The translations under genes were made by a program, and so were the position numbers. The notes below the pieces were generated by a model that did not search any database, was not told where the DNA came from, and saw nothing but the letters and a program-made list of their open reading frames with translations. DNA of 45,577 nucleotides, taken from the NCBI GenBank assembly GCA_945889445.1, contig CAMDBX010000026.1, forward strand, positions 1 through 45,577, read 5' to 3'. The stretch is from Rhizobium sp. Q54 (GTDB lineage: Bacteria; Pseudomonadota; Alphaproteobacteria; Rhizobiales; Aestuariivirgaceae). Shown here piece after piece: positions 25,489 through 34,324 of the stretch. Numbering within the stretch: position 1 is the first letter of the stretch; each line of letters starts with the position of its first letter.

Positions 25489-26064
25489 ATGCTCGACGCC
25501 GCGACCTTTAGGGACATCGCCCTCTCCAACCCTGCCAACCGGCAACTTCTCGACGGCCTTGCCGAACTCGCCCTACCGCAATGTCACCTCACGGCAGGAT
25601 GCCTCTTCCAGACCGTCTGGAACGTCCTCTCCGGCCGACCACCGGCGGAGAACATCAAGGACTATGATGTGTTCTATTTCGATGGCAGCGATCTCTCCTG
25701 GGAGGCGGAGGATGCCGTCATCCGCCGCATTGCGCCGCTGGCGCAGCGCCTTGGCCTCCCCGTCGAGGTGAAGAACCAGGCCCGCGTCCATCTCTGGTAC
25801 CGCCAGCGCTTCGGCGGCGATTATCCGCAGCTCCTCTCGGCGCGTGACGGCATCTCGCGCTACCTCGTGCGCTGCACCTGCGTAGGTATCGATACCGTGA
25901 CCGGAGCAATCTTCGCACCCGATGGTTTCGCCGATCTTGAAGCCGGCATCCTCCGCATCAATCCGGTCAGGCCACAGCCAGACAAGTGGCGGGCAAAGGC
26001 GGAGACTTACCGCGAGCGCTGGCCGTGGCTCAGGATCGTGGAGGTGGAGGGAGCATCCGCTTGA
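25489..26064 (+). CDS. nucleotidyltransferase family protein (DUF925/COG3575-like)
   Basis: 191 aa. [13 protein letters not shown] followed by [13 protein letters not shown] matches the DUF925 nucleotidyltransferase-like group, where the DYDVFY acidic pair would be the metal-binding carboxylates. [10 protein letters not shown] and the C-terminal [12 protein letters not shown] are also family-like. The substrate is unknown; no partner gene of a toxin-antitoxin type is beside it. The ATG lacks a strong ribosome site. Confidence 0.75.
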   Translation: MLDAATFRDIALSNPANRQLLDGLAELALPQCHLTAGCLFQTVWNVLSGRPPAENIKDYDVFYFDGSDLSWEAEDAVIRRIAPLAQRLGLPVEVKNQARVHLWYRQRFGGDYPQLLSARDGISRYLVRCTCVGIDTVTGAIFAPDGFADLEAGILRINPVRPQPDKWRAKAETYRERWPWLRIVEVEGASA

Positions 26065-26308
26065 TTGCCAGGATCCCGTTTTCCCTCCGCTCGATCATCC
26101 TGCCCCCCCTAGGCTCCGTCGCCCCTGCGAATTCTTGGGTCCAGCTCGCCCGCCAGCCTTACAAGCGGCCACACTGCGCCGGGCAGCGCCCGAACCTCCC
26201 CTTTCACCCCTGGGGGGACCAGTGCCACCCCCGGAAAAGCAGGGCGCACGAGCCGCGACCCGGCGGCGCTTGACCTTGCCCACCCCCGATGCCAAACAGC
26301 CCGCAATC

Positions 26309-28111
26309 ATGATTGACACCGCACACATCCGGAATTTCTCCATCATCGCCCACATCGACCACGGCAAGTCGACCCTTGCCGACCGGTTGATCCAGCTCTG
26401 CGGCGCCGTCGCGGACCGGGACATGGTGAACCAGATCCTCGACTCGATGGATATCGAGCGCGAACGCGGCATCACCATCAAGGCCAACACCGTCCGCCTC
26501 GACTACACGGCGAAGAACGGTGAGAAGTACGTGTTGAACCTCATCGACACGCCCGGCCACGTGGACTTCGCCTACGAGGTGTCCCGCTCGCTGGCGGCCT
26601 GCGAGGGCTCGCTGCTGGTGGTCGACGCCTCGCAGGGCGTGGAAGCCCAGACGCTCGCCAACGTCTACCAGGCCATCAACAACAACCACGAGATCGTGCC
26701 GGTCCTCAACAAGGTCGATCTTCCCGCGGCGGACGCCGAGCGGGTGCGCCAGCAGATAGAGGACGTGATCGGCATCGACGCCTCTGACGCGATCCCGATT
26801 TCCGCCAAGACCGGCGTCGGCGTGCCGGACGTTCTGGAAGCAATTGTCCACCGCCTTCCCGCCCCCAAGGGCGACCGCAATGCGCCCCTGAAGGCGCTGC
26901 TCGTCGACAGCTGGTATGATGCCTATCTCGGCGTCGTCGTGCTGGTGCGCATCATCGACGGCGTGCTGAAGAAGGGCATGAAGGTGCGGCTGATGTCCAC
27001 CAATGCCGTCTACCAGCTCGAGCGCGTCGGCGTGTCACGCCCCAAGAAGGAAACCGTGGACGAGCTGGGCCCGGGCGAGATCGGCTTCTTCACCGCCTCG
27101 ATCAAGCAGGTGGCCGACACCCGCGTCGGCGACACCGTGGTCGATGAAAAGAACCTGACGGCCACCCAGCTGCCGGGCTTCCGCCCCGCGCAGTCCGTCG
27201 TCTTCGCCGGCTTCTTCCCCGTCGATGCCGCGCGCTTCGAGGACCTTCGCGAGGCCATCGGCAGGCTACGCCTCAACGACGCGAGCTTCACCTACGACAT
27301 GGAAACCTCCGCCGCCCTCGGCTTCGGCTTCCGCTGCGGCTTCCTCGGGCTGCTGCATCTCGAAATCGTCCGTGAGCGGATCGAGCGCGAGTTCAACGTC
27401 GATATCATCACCACGGCACCCTCGGTCATTTACAAGGTCAACCTGCGTGACGGCACGCACATCGACCTGCACAATCCGGCGGACCTTCCCGACCAGACGC
27501 TGATCGAATCGATCGAGGAACCGTGGATCGAGGCGACGATCCTGGTGCCGGACGAATATCTGGGCTCCATCCTCAAGCTCTGCGAGGACCGCCGCGGCCG
27601 CCAGAAGCAGCTCACCTATGCGGGCTCGCGCGCCATGGTGGTCTATGAGTTGCCGCTCAACGAGGTGGTGTTCGACTTCTATGACCGTCTCAAGTCCGTG
27701 TCGCGTGGCTATGCTTCCTTCGACTACAAGATGACCGACTATGAAGAGGGCGACCTCGTGCGCCTCGGCATCCTCGTCAATGCCGAGCCGGTCGATGCGC
27801 TGGCGATGATCGTGCACCGGGCGCGCGCCGAGCAGCGCGGCCGCGTGATGTGCGAGAAGCTGAAGGAACTGATCCCGCGCCACATGTTCCAGGTGCCTAT
27901 CCAGGCGGCGATTGGCGGCAAGATCGTGGCGCGCGAGACGCTGTCGGCCATGCGCAAGGACGTGACGTCGAAGTGCTACGGCGGCGACATCAGCCGCAAG
28001 AAGAAGCTTCTGGACAAGCAGAAGGAAGGCAAGAAGAAGATGCGGCAGTTCGGCAAGGTCGAAATCCCGCAGGAAGCCTTCATATCTGCGCTGAAGATGG
28101 ACGAGAACTGA
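26309..28111 (+). CDS. lepA: elongation factor 4 (LepA)
   Basis: 600 aa from ATG 26309, the usual LepA length; upstream in-frame sequence back to 25922 is not conserved-looking and overlaps the previous gene. G motifs [20 protein letters not shown] and NKVD are present, and the C-terminal LepA domain includes [25 protein letters not shown]. It acts on ribosomes during initiation and back-translocation. Its last 32 bases overlap the convergent PAP2-like gene. Confidence 0.96.
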   Translation: MIDTAHIRNFSIIAHIDHGKSTLADRLIQLCGAVADRDMVNQILDSMDIERERGITIKANTVRLDYTAKNGEKYVLNLIDTPGHVDFAYEVSRSLAACEGSLLVVDASQGVEAQTLANVYQAINNNHEIVPVLNKVDLPAADAERVRQQIEDVIGIDASDAIPISAKTGVGVPDVLEAIVHRLPAPKGDRNAPLKALLVDSWYDAYLGVVVLVRIIDGVLKKGMKVRLMSTNAVYQLERVGVSRPKKETVDELGPGEIGFFTASIKQVADTRVGDTVVDEKNLTATQLPGFRPAQSVVFAGFFPVDAARFEDLREAIGRLRLNDASFTYDMETSAALGFGFRCGFLGLLHLEIVRERIEREFNVDIITTAPSVIYKVNLRDGTHIDLHNPADLPDQTLIESIEEPWIEATILVPDEYLGSILKLCEDRRGRQKQLTYAGSRAMVVYELPLNEVVFDFYDRLKSVSRGYASFDYKMTDYEEGDLVRLGILVNAEPVDALAMIVHRARAEQRGRVMCEKLKELIPRHMFQVPIQAAIGGKIVARETLSAMRKDVTSKCYGGDISRKKKLLDKQKEGKKKMRQFGKVEIPQEAFISALKMDEN

Positions 28112-29204
28112 GCGGGCTGCGCCTCACCCACTGCCCGGCGAGCCACCAGCACACGACCGCGATGAGCGCGCCGGCGTAGCCATCCACCGCGTAATGCCAG
28201 GCGAGCAGCACCGAGCCCAGCATGACCATCACGGCAAAGATGCCGGTGAACCAGGTGAGCCAGCGGACGCCCGAGGCCCGCGCGCACAGGAAGAAGATGA
28301 CGGAGGTTCCCACATGCATCGATGGCATGGCGGAGATTCCCGAGATCGTGCCCTGGCTCGACACGTAGCTTTCCCACAACATGTCCTGCGTGCCGACAGC
28401 CCAGACCGGATAGATGGCGTTGACCCCGGCGAGATAGCTCATCAGCCCGGCGTAGGGATCAGGGCCCGGCAGCAGGCGGCCATAGAAGCATGGCCCCGCC
28501 GATGAGAAGATCGTACCGAACAGGCAGGTGCCAAGCGCCCAGCACAGCAGATAGGCGATGAAGAACTGCTGGCGCAGCGGCGTGTCCTTGTCGCGGAAGC
28601 CCTGCCACAGGTAAAAGCCCATGAGCAGGAAGAACCATGCATTGTAGATGATGTTCACCAGGAAGGTGACCAGCGGATAGGCGAGCACCGGCGCCAGGAT
28701 CTCATGCGGCAGGACGCCGAAGTGCAGTGTCTTGTCCATGGCCATGAAGACCTCGTCCCAGCTGAAGGGATTGATCTTCGGGATGTTGGACTTGATGGTG
28801 GTGAAGCCGATGGCGAAGAAGCCGGTGGCGATGAAGGCGTGAAACCCGTTGGCGATGCGCCCCGGCGTGAGGATGTCGTTGAAGAGGATTTTCGTCAGCG
28901 CGACGGTGGGGCTGCCGGAGTAGCCCGAACGCCAGAGCCGGATCAGATCGGCGAGGAGCCAGACGCTGATGACCCCGGCTGCCACGACCAGGATGGAGCT
29001 GCCAGCTATGCCGGGCAGGCCCAGCGACACGCTCTCGCCAAGCATGCGGCTCTGGATCATGCCGACCGCATAGGTGGTGAAGGCAATGGCATAGATGGCG
29101 AGGTGCGGCCGGATGCCGGCCAGCACGGCCCGGCCCCGCTGCCTCAGCCAGGACAGGGCGTGGTTGGCGGCGCGCCGGGTTGGCGCTTCGGCGGCTGTGG
29201 TCAT
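28080..29204 (-). CDS. PAP2/AUR1-like multispanning membrane protein
   Basis: 374 aa from ATG 29204, with AGGGGAC just upstream; a GTG at 29240 would add 12 residues. Several hydrophobic spans are visible. Near the C-terminus are the paired phosphatase/transferase motifs SAMPSMHVG and HYAVDGYAG, the arrangement of PAP2_3/inositolphosphotransferase (AUR1/IPC synthase-like) proteins. It probably moves or removes a phosphate-linked head group on a lipid or polyprenol. The substrate is not determinable. The 3' end overlaps lepA by 32 bases on the opposite strand. Confidence 0.8.
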   Translation of the reverse strand: MTTAAEAPTRRAANHALSWLRQRGRAVLAGIRPHLAIYAIAFTTYAVGMIQSRMLGESVSLGLPGIAGSSILVVAAGVISVWLLADLIRLWRSGYSGSPTVALTKILFNDILTPGRIANGFHAFIATGFFAIGFTTIKSNIPKINPFSWDEVFMAMDKTLHFGVLPHEILAPVLAYPLVTFLVNIIYNAWFFLLMGFYLWQGFRDKDTPLRQQFFIAYLLCWALGTCLFGTIFSSAGPCFYGRLLPGPDPYAGLMSYLAGVNAIYPVWAVGTQDMLWESYVSSQGTISGISAMPSMHVGTSVIFFLCARASGVRWLTWFTGIFAVMVMLGSVLLAWHYAVDGYAGALIAVVCWWLAGQWVRRSPLSSRPSSAQI

Positions 29205-29290
29205 GACGTCCCCTGCAGATGCATCAAGATAGCGCGGCACACTTAAAGATGTGTTTTCCTAGTGATCCACCGGCAAGTCTGGACCATAGA

Positions 29291-29305
29291 TTGGAATGAT
29301 TCTAA
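29291..29305. promoter_or_regulatory. ICE-box-like Irr operator upstream of mbfA
   Basis: TTGGAATGATTCTAA is a near-perfect TTAGAA-N3-TTCTAA palindrome, one mismatch in the left half. It matches the iron control element bound by Irr in rhizobia and sits 30 bases before the mbfA start, where binding would repress. Confidence 0.6.
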
Positions 29306-29335
29306 GGTTGCTTTCTGTCGACTGGATGACTTGCC

Positions 29336-30292
29336 GTGAAGAGCTTTTCCGACCTCACCGAACAGGAACTTCTGGCGCTCGCCATCTCCAGCGAGGATGA
29401 CGATGCGCGCGCCTATGCCGGTTTTGCCCATTCCCTGATGGACACCTACCCGGCCTCCGCCAAGGTGTTCATGGAAATGGCCGAGGAAGAGCACGAGCAC
29501 CGCCGCTGGCTGACTGATCTCTATGCCAAGAAGTTCGGCGACTACATCCCGCTCATCCGCCGCTCCGACATCCAGGGCTTCGTGCGCCACAAGCCGGCCT
29601 GGACCATCGGCAAGATGAACATCGAGGAAATGCGCCAGCGCGCCGAGGTGATCGAACTCGAGAACTATCGCTTCTACAAGCAGGCTGCCGAGCGCTCACA
29701 GGACCCGCAGGTGAAGACGCTGCTGCTCGATCTCGCTGAAGCCGAGAAGGGCCATGAATCGATTGCCGTGAAGCTGGGTACCACCCATCTCACGGCAGAC
29801 GCCAAGATCGAGGAAGGCGAGGCCAAGCGCCGCCTGTTCCTGCTGCAGGTGATTCAACCGGGCCTCGTCGGGTTGATGGACGGTTCGGTGTCGACGCTGG
29901 CGCCGCTGTTCGCCGCCGCCTTCGCCACCCACAGCACGTGGGAGACCTTCCTGGTGGGCACGGCGGCCTCGGTGGGTGCGGGCATCTCCATGGGCCTCGC
30001 CGAGGGCCTGTCGGACGACGGCAAGCTGACGGGGCGCGGCCATCCGCTGATCCGCGGCCTTGCCGCCGGCATCATGACGGCGGTGGGCGGCCTGGGCCAT
30101 GCGCTGCCCTATCTCATTCCGGATTTCTGGGTCGCCACATGGCTGGCCATCGCGGTGGTTTTCGTCGAGCTCTGGGCGATCTCGTGGATTCGCTACAAGT
30201 ACATGGACACGCCCTTCCTGAAGGCGGCGTTCCAGATCGCTGTCGGCGGCTTTCTGGTGTTCCTCACGGGCATCCTGATCGGCAGCGCCTGA
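29336..30292 (+). CDS. mbfA: MbfA: ferritin-like domain fused to VIT1/CCC1 iron transporter
   Basis: 318 aa from GTG 29336. Residues 1-140 form a ferritin-like four-helix domain with iron ligands (YAGFAHSL, MAEEEHEHRRW, VIELENYRFY, AEAEKGHE). Residues about 150-318 are a VIT1/CCC1 transporter domain with GLMDGSVSTLAP, GISMGLAEGLSDDG and several membrane spans. Rhizobial MbfA exports iron and protects from iron and peroxide stress. The ICE-box upstream predicts Irr repression in low iron. The ribosome site is weak. It converges on the EamA gene with a 4-bp gap. Confidence 0.93.
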   Translation: MKSFSDLTEQELLALAISSEDDDARAYAGFAHSLMDTYPASAKVFMEMAEEEHEHRRWLTDLYAKKFGDYIPLIRRSDIQGFVRHKPAWTIGKMNIEEMRQRAEVIELENYRFYKQAAERSQDPQVKTLLLDLAEAEKGHESIAVKLGTTHLTADAKIEEGEAKRRLFLLQVIQPGLVGLMDGSVSTLAPLFAAAFATHSTWETFLVGTAASVGAGISMGLAEGLSDDGKLTGRGHPLIRGLAAGIMTAVGGLGHALPYLIPDFWVATWLAIAVVFVELWAISWIRYKYMDTPFLKAAFQIAVGGFLVFLTGILIGSA

Positions 30293-30302
30293 GAACTCAG
30301 GC
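30287..30302. terminator. palindrome spanning mbfA and EamA stop codons
   Basis: GCCTGAGAACTCAGGC has perfect 7-bp arms around AA and includes GCC-TGA of both convergent genes. No T-tract. Similar in position to the ppa/eda palindrome. Confidence 0.35.
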
Positions 30303-31139
30303 CAGCCTGATCAGCACCGCGCCGACAACGATCAGAACGGCACCCGCAAGGCGTGGCAGGCTGACGGTTTCCTTCAGCACCCGCATCGAGAGCAGCATCA
30401 CGATGAGGATGCTGGTCTCCCGCAGTGCCGCGACACTGGCGATGGGCGCCTTGGTCATGGCCCAGATGGCGATCCAGTAGGCGCCGACCGACAGCGTGGC
30501 TCCCACCACGCCGGTCTTCCAGTAGGGCGCCACCTCACGCACGATGCCAGGCCCGCGCATGCCGATGGCGGTAGCGGCAAGGAAAATCGCATCGAACACG
30601 AAAACCATGCCGGCATAGGACGAGGGTTGGCCTGAGGCCCGCCCGCCCATGCCGTCGACAATCGTATATGCTGCGATGAACACCGACGTGCCGATGGCGA
30701 AGAACAGCGTCAGCCCGTCGAGCCGCATGCCGCGGTGGCCCAGCAGGCTGATCATCCAGATGCCGGCGACCAGCACGGCCACGCCGATACCGCCCACCAG
30801 CGTGAGATCCTCGTGCATGAAGGTCCAGGTGACGGCGAGAGTGAGGAGCGGTGCTGCACCCCGTGCAATGGGATAGACCTGGCTCAGGTCGCCCGTGCGG
30901 TAGCTTCTGGCGAGGAACAGGTTGTAGCCGAGGTGCAGCACGCCTGAAGCGAGCGCGTAGGGCAGGCTCGCCAACGACGGCGCCGGGAAAACCAGCAGCA
31001 TCGCCAGCCCCATGAACCCCATCAGCGTCTGGATCAGGCACAGGGACAGGAACCGGTCCAGCTTCAGCTTGACCAGCACGTTCCAGCCGGCATGCATGAC
31101 GGCCGCGGCAAGCACAGCGAGAAAGACCGATAATTCCAA
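30297..31139 (-). CDS. EamA/DMT-family transporter
   Basis: 280 aa if translation starts at TTG 31139 (MELSVFLAVLAAAVMHAGWN), which has GGAG at an 8-nt spacer; the first later ATG would cut into helix 1. Around ten hydrophobic segments in two repeats match the drug/metabolite transporter fold; the second repeat ends LKETVSLPRLAGAVLIVVGAVLIRL. Probably an inner-membrane exporter or importer of small metabolites; substrate unknown. The next gene upstream on the same strand is 53 bp away, but it is a pilus gene with no obvious link. Confidence 0.83.
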   Translation of the reverse strand: MELSVFLAVLAAAVMHAGWNVLVKLKLDRFLSLCLIQTLMGFMGLAMLLVFPAPSLASLPYALASGVLHLGYNLFLARSYRTGDLSQVYPIARGAAPLLTLAVTWTFMHEDLTLVGGIGVAVLVAGIWMISLLGHRGMRLDGLTLFFAIGTSVFIAAYTIVDGMGGRASGQPSSYAGMVFVFDAIFLAATAIGMRGPGIVREVAPYWKTGVVGATLSVGAYWIAIWAMTKAPIASVAALRETSILIVMLLSMRVLKETVSLPRLAGAVLIVVGAVLIRLA

Positions 31140-31192
31140 GGCAGGCGCTCCAGCCCGCCCGCTTAGCGCAGCGCTGCGTGTTTCGCCAGCGG

Positions 31193-31765
31193 CTATGGGG
31201 AACAGTCGGTGCAGCTGAGTTTGTCCGACTGGCGCGGCCTGAGGGCGACGGATTTTTGTGGTACGGCCAGGGTCGGCAAGCCGGGAAAGCGGGCAGGGGC
31301 GGCATAGCCGGGAATGCACGCAACAGCGATCAGGACGTCGCTCACTGCCAGCATCTTGACGATCTCCGGGTCCGACGTGTTGGGTGCAGTGCAGGTTCCG
31401 GCGGTCCTGAACTTGCTCCACCGCAAAACGGCAACGCCATTCTTGTCATCGTCGTGATAGTTGTAGAGTTGGACCTGCAGGCCGTCGGCCGCGGCCGGCA
31501 GGAACAGCAATGCCGCAGCCTTGAAGTAGTCTTCAATGTCACTGGACGTGATTGTCTTGTCGTGCCGGGAGACCAGATCGGTCACGAGTTCGGCGGCGGA
31601 GTTCACCTTGCGCAGCGTCGAAAGGTAGCTGGTGAGGTTGATCATTCCGAAAAACAGCAGGAGCAGCACCGGCAGCACGATTACGAATTCGATGGCTGCA
31701 ACCCCGGCGTCCTTGTGCTGTCGGCACTGAGACTTGTGCGAAGACTTGACCCTTCCCGGCATCAT
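31193..31765 (-). CDS. TadE/TadF-like minor pseudopilin
   Basis: 190 aa. The charged N-terminus leads to a prepilin-like processing region GVAAIEFVIVLPVLLLLFFGMINL, the TadE-family hydrophobic helix with Glu at +5, then a periplasmic domain with Cys residues. TadE-like proteins are processed by the CpaA peptidase and help Flp pilus assembly. It overlaps the upstream tadE by four bases (ATGA). Placed next to the flp locus but on the opposite strand. Confidence 0.8.
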   Translation of the reverse strand: MMPGRVKSSHKSQCRQHKDAGVAAIEFVIVLPVLLLLFFGMINLTSYLSTLRKVNSAAELVTDLVSRHDKTITSSDIEDYFKAAALLFLPAAADGLQVQLYNYHDDDKNGVAVLRWSKFRTAGTCTAPNTSDPEIVKMLAVSDVLIAVACIPGYAAPARFPGLPTLAVPQKSVALRPRQSDKLSCTDCSP

Positions 31766-32292
31766 TGCTCGTTCTTGTAAATGGAGAGCCCGAAGAGACG
31801 GCGGTTGCCATTGGGCAGGTTTCCGAAGGTGGCATTCATGAATGGGAAGCTGAAATCCCAGTCAAAGGTGACGATGAGCGATCCCCACTGTGCAGATCCA
31901 CCGGGCGCGAATGTCTCGGTGTGATCGGGGCCGACCTCAGGTACCTCGTTCGTCCTGAAGGGGATCTTCGCGGCAAGGCCAGTGAAGCTGCTGTCGTTGC
32001 GGACATCGACATACACCTTGTTGGCGCAATCATATATCGCGATGCCGGCGCAGATTTCGGTCTTGAAGTCGCTGAGAGTGGCCGTTGACGGGACCTGGTT
32101 GGTCCGGATCCTGCGGCCGGCGGTTTCGGCAGCATTCTGCAGATTGAACTGGACGATCAGGAAGATCCCCGTCTCAATGATGGTGCCCAGCACCACGATG
32201 AGCCAGCCGCCAACGATCGCGAATTCAACGGCAACGCTGCCCTTCTGGCGCTGCCGGCGACGATCCAGCCTGCTTGGTAAGCCAACCCGCAT
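31762..32292 (-). CDS. TadE-like minor pseudopilin
   Basis: 176 aa. GSVAVEFAIVGGWLIVVLGTIIE is the TadE motif: a small-residue cleavage site, Glu at +5, and a hydrophobic helix, followed by FNLQNAAETAGRRIRTNQV, typical of the family. The periplasmic part has two Cys (ICAGIAIYDCAN). Coupled to the next TadE-like gene. Two such genes in tandem fit the usual tadE-tadF pair. Confidence 0.85.
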   Translation of the reverse strand: MRVGLPSRLDRRRQRQKGSVAVEFAIVGGWLIVVLGTIIETGIFLIVQFNLQNAAETAGRRIRTNQVPSTATLSDFKTEICAGIAIYDCANKVYVDVRNDSSFTGLAAKIPFRTNEVPEVGPDHTETFAPGGSAQWGSLIVTFDWDFSFPFMNATFGNLPNGNRRLFGLSIYKNEQ

Positions 32293-32389
32293 GTCTCAAC
32301 TCCTGAACTGGCCCATGGTCTGGGCACTGGTTCAGGATTGGTTGTACGACGTTTCCGGTTAAAATTACAATTAAAGGTCGTTTATACCA

Positions 32390-32932
32390 TCAGCGGATGG
32401 GCGCGGCGGTGATGATCGTGTTGGTGGTGTCTTGCGTCGTGACGGTATCCCCCAGCGCCTGGCCGCGGGCCAGGCTGTTCTTGAGTTTGAACTGCTCCGC
32501 GTAGTCTTCGACGAAACCCGTTCCGTCACCAAGGCGCATCATGGCTTCGCAGTCCTTGCGGCAGCTGAAGGTCTGGCGGCCACCGGGCGCGTACATGGAA
32601 ACGCTGTAGCTGTCTTCGAAGACGACGCGCACGACATAGTCGCCGATCTTCTTGCCCTCGTTGTCCAGCGCGATGACGTTGGTGAGGCCGAAGCCCCGCG
32701 GATGGAAGAACAGGAAGCTTCCCTCCGTCGTCACGTCGGCCACAGCCGGATTGCCGACGATGATTGTATCGGGTGTTGCCGGCAGCTTGATGATCTGCGT
32801 CTGGTCGCTGACCAGAACGAGTTGCTGTGCCGCCTGCACGGGGCTTCCGGCAAGCGGGGCGGCCGCAAGCAGGCCGACCGCGATTCTCAGTATTCTAAAG
32901 TAAAAGGACATGAAATTACGCAACTCCCTCAT
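32390..32932 (-). CDS. secreted pilus-assembly N-terminal domain protein (CpaC N-domain paralogue)
   Basis: 180 aa from ATG 32932 (GGATGG seven bases upstream); ATG 32911 is an alternative without a site. A signal peptide ends near SPVQA-AQQ. QIIKLPATPDTIIVGNPAVADV aligns with KLPAVVKDVIVGNPGMVDV in CpaC (35149), so it has the secretin N-domain but no secretin barrel. Two Cys (FSCRKDCEAM) are unique to it. It is probably a periplasmic accessory of the CpaC channel. Located upstream of the TadE pair, same strand. Confidence 0.8.
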   Translation of the reverse strand: MRELRNFMSFYFRILRIAVGLLAAAPLAGSPVQAAQQLVLVSDQTQIIKLPATPDTIIVGNPAVADVTTEGSFLFFHPRGFGLTNVIALDNEGKKIGDYVVRVVFEDSYSVSMYAPGGRQTFSCRKDCEAMMRLGDGTGFVEDYAEQFKLKNSLARGQALGDTVTTQDTTNTIITAAPIR

Positions 32933-33428
32933 GACGTCACCATCCGACGGTGGCTGAATGATGATGGAGGAGTGCTGAATCATCCCTTAATCGCGCCACA
33001 GGAGCGAGCGTTCCGCCGCGCCAGGGATATCTCAGAAAAAACTCGCTGAAAGAGTAGTTTAAATAGAAATCGATCGCTTTTCGGGACTCTCAAGTTTTTC
33101 CGCCAGATGATCTTTTTTGGCGGTCATTTTTATCTTTGATTGCAATTGTTTACATCTTTGAATTGACGTTATCGCAATGGTTGAACTCAAGTTTAAGCCC
33201 TCAGGCATGAAGTATAAATCACAAAATACAGATAATATACTTAAGATCGTGAATTTTTTCGTTTGATAAACGATGCAATTCTACTCAACCCACGAGTTTA
33301 GTTCACTTGACTTCCGGATTTACTTCTCCTTAAAACGGTTTGGCTAAAATGCCACCTATGGTTACAAGCGGGCACCGAAATGCCTTTGGTCTTGGGCCAG
33401 GTGCTTCAAATTCAACCGGAGTTACAAC
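32933..33428. other. AT-rich 496-bp divergent regulatory region of the pilus locus
   Basis: Clearly lower G+C than the rest of the window, mainly 33040-33360. It separates the minus pilus genes from flp. A promoter candidate for flp is at 33307-33335; a second good -10 (TAAAAT, 33345-33350) has no matching -35. CCGCCA/TGGCGG arms (33100-33123) enclose a T-rich loop. No coding frame is supported. The composition suggests a strong promoter region with regulator sites, or a small RNA gene that cannot be recognised by eye. Confidence 0.55.
33307..33335 (+). promoter_or_regulatory. candidate flp promoter
   Basis: TTGACT (33307-33312), 17-bp spacer, TTAAAA (33330-33335), 94 bases before the flp ATG. 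Confidence 0.4.
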
Positions 33429-33602
33429 ATGACCAAACTCATTCGCTTCCTGAAGGACGATTCAGGTGCCACCGCCATCGAATATGGCTTGCTCGCTTCG
33501 CTGATTGCCGTGGTCCTGATCGGGGTGGTCGCTACCTTGGGGACTACTCTTGAGGCCAAATTCTCGGATATCGCTTCGAGCATTAAGAACGCTGGGACCT
33601 AA
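33429..33602 (+). CDS. flp: Flp/Fap major pilin subunit
   Basis: 57 aa, a short gene easily missed. GGAG lies seven bases before the ATG. The sequence MTKLIRFLKDDSGATAIEYG then LLASLIAVVLIGVVATLG shows the class IVb Flp pattern: basic leader, Gly cleavage site, Ala-Thr-Ala-Ile-Glu-Tyr with Glu at +5, and a hydrophobic helix. CpaA would cut after Gly13. The mature pilin of about 44 aa forms bundle-type adhesive fibres. It is the first plus-strand gene of the locus, with the strongest promoter candidates upstream. Confidence 0.95.
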   Translation: MTKLIRFLKDDSGATAIEYGLLASLIAVVLIGVVATLGTTLEAKFSDIASSIKNAGT

Positions 33603-33726
33603 ACAGTCATCGGCAGGCAACGCTCATGGCCGATCGCGCGCTTCTCGGACGTCACCGATGCTGAATTCGGTGGCGTCCGGATTTTGTGCCTTGCTGTCCT
33701 GCCTCTGAGCCTTGGGCATAGGCAAG

Positions 33727-34246
33727 ATGAGCGGAACTGAAGGCGTGGGGCAGTTCTTCCTGATGCTTTTCCCGCTCCTGATGATCATGGCCGGAGCGGG
33801 GGACGTGATGACCCGGCGCATTCCCAATGCACTGATCATCGGCACCGTGGTTCTGTTTTTTCCCGCAGCCCTCGTGACCGGCATGCCGCTTTGGATCATG
33901 TCGCTCCATGTCGCAACGGCAGCCTTGCTGCTCTTGCTTGGCTTCGGCCTGTTCTCCTTCGGCGTCATCGGCGGGGGTGATGCCAAGATGATGGCCGCGG
34001 CAGGGCTGTGGCTCGGCTTTCCCTGTTCGATCCTGTTCGTCACCTTTTTCCGCGCTGGCGGGCGGCATTCTCGCGGCCGCGATAGGATTGTGGTTCCTCG
34101 TGACCATGGAGGGCGGCATGCACAGCAACTGGTTCGACAAGGCGGTGGCCCCGTTGAAGCCCAGTGTGCCCTATGGCTTCGCGTTGGCTGCGGGGGCCAT
34201 TCTGGCAACCCCGTTCAGCTGGTGGATGCGGGCTGCCACCGGATAA
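33727..34246 (+). pseudogene. cpaA: prepilin peptidase CpaA, one-base frame break
   Basis: From ATG 33727 the A24 aspartic peptidase motifs are intact: GDVMTRRIPN and GGGDAKMM carry the two Asp. After ILFVTFF the frame breaks at about 34051. The +1 frame continues as the expected C-terminal helices (ALAGGILAAAIGLWFLV ... WWMRAATG) to TAA 34244-34246. Removing one C in TTTTTCCGCG restores a protein of about 172 aa, normal for CpaA. Unshifted reading gives a hydrophilic tail to 34314. CpaA matures Flp and TadE-type pilins in the inner membrane, so a true break would abolish piliation. A TTG at 33712 is an alternative start. Confidence 0.85.
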
Positions 34247-34324
34247 TCATAGTTAACGCAAATTTGACGAATACACCTCAAGGTAGCCAAATATACCAGT
34301 TTGATACCTCGTAGGAACACTTCA

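Noticed and set aside
33100-33123. CCGCCA/TGGCGG arms as an intrinsic terminator
   Set aside because: The T-run lies in the loop instead of after the stem, and no transcript is expected to end there.
34051-34060. Programmed frameshift in cpaA
   Set aside because: No typical slippery heptamer with downstream stimulatory structure could be identified, and cpaA is not known to use recoding; an indel is simpler.
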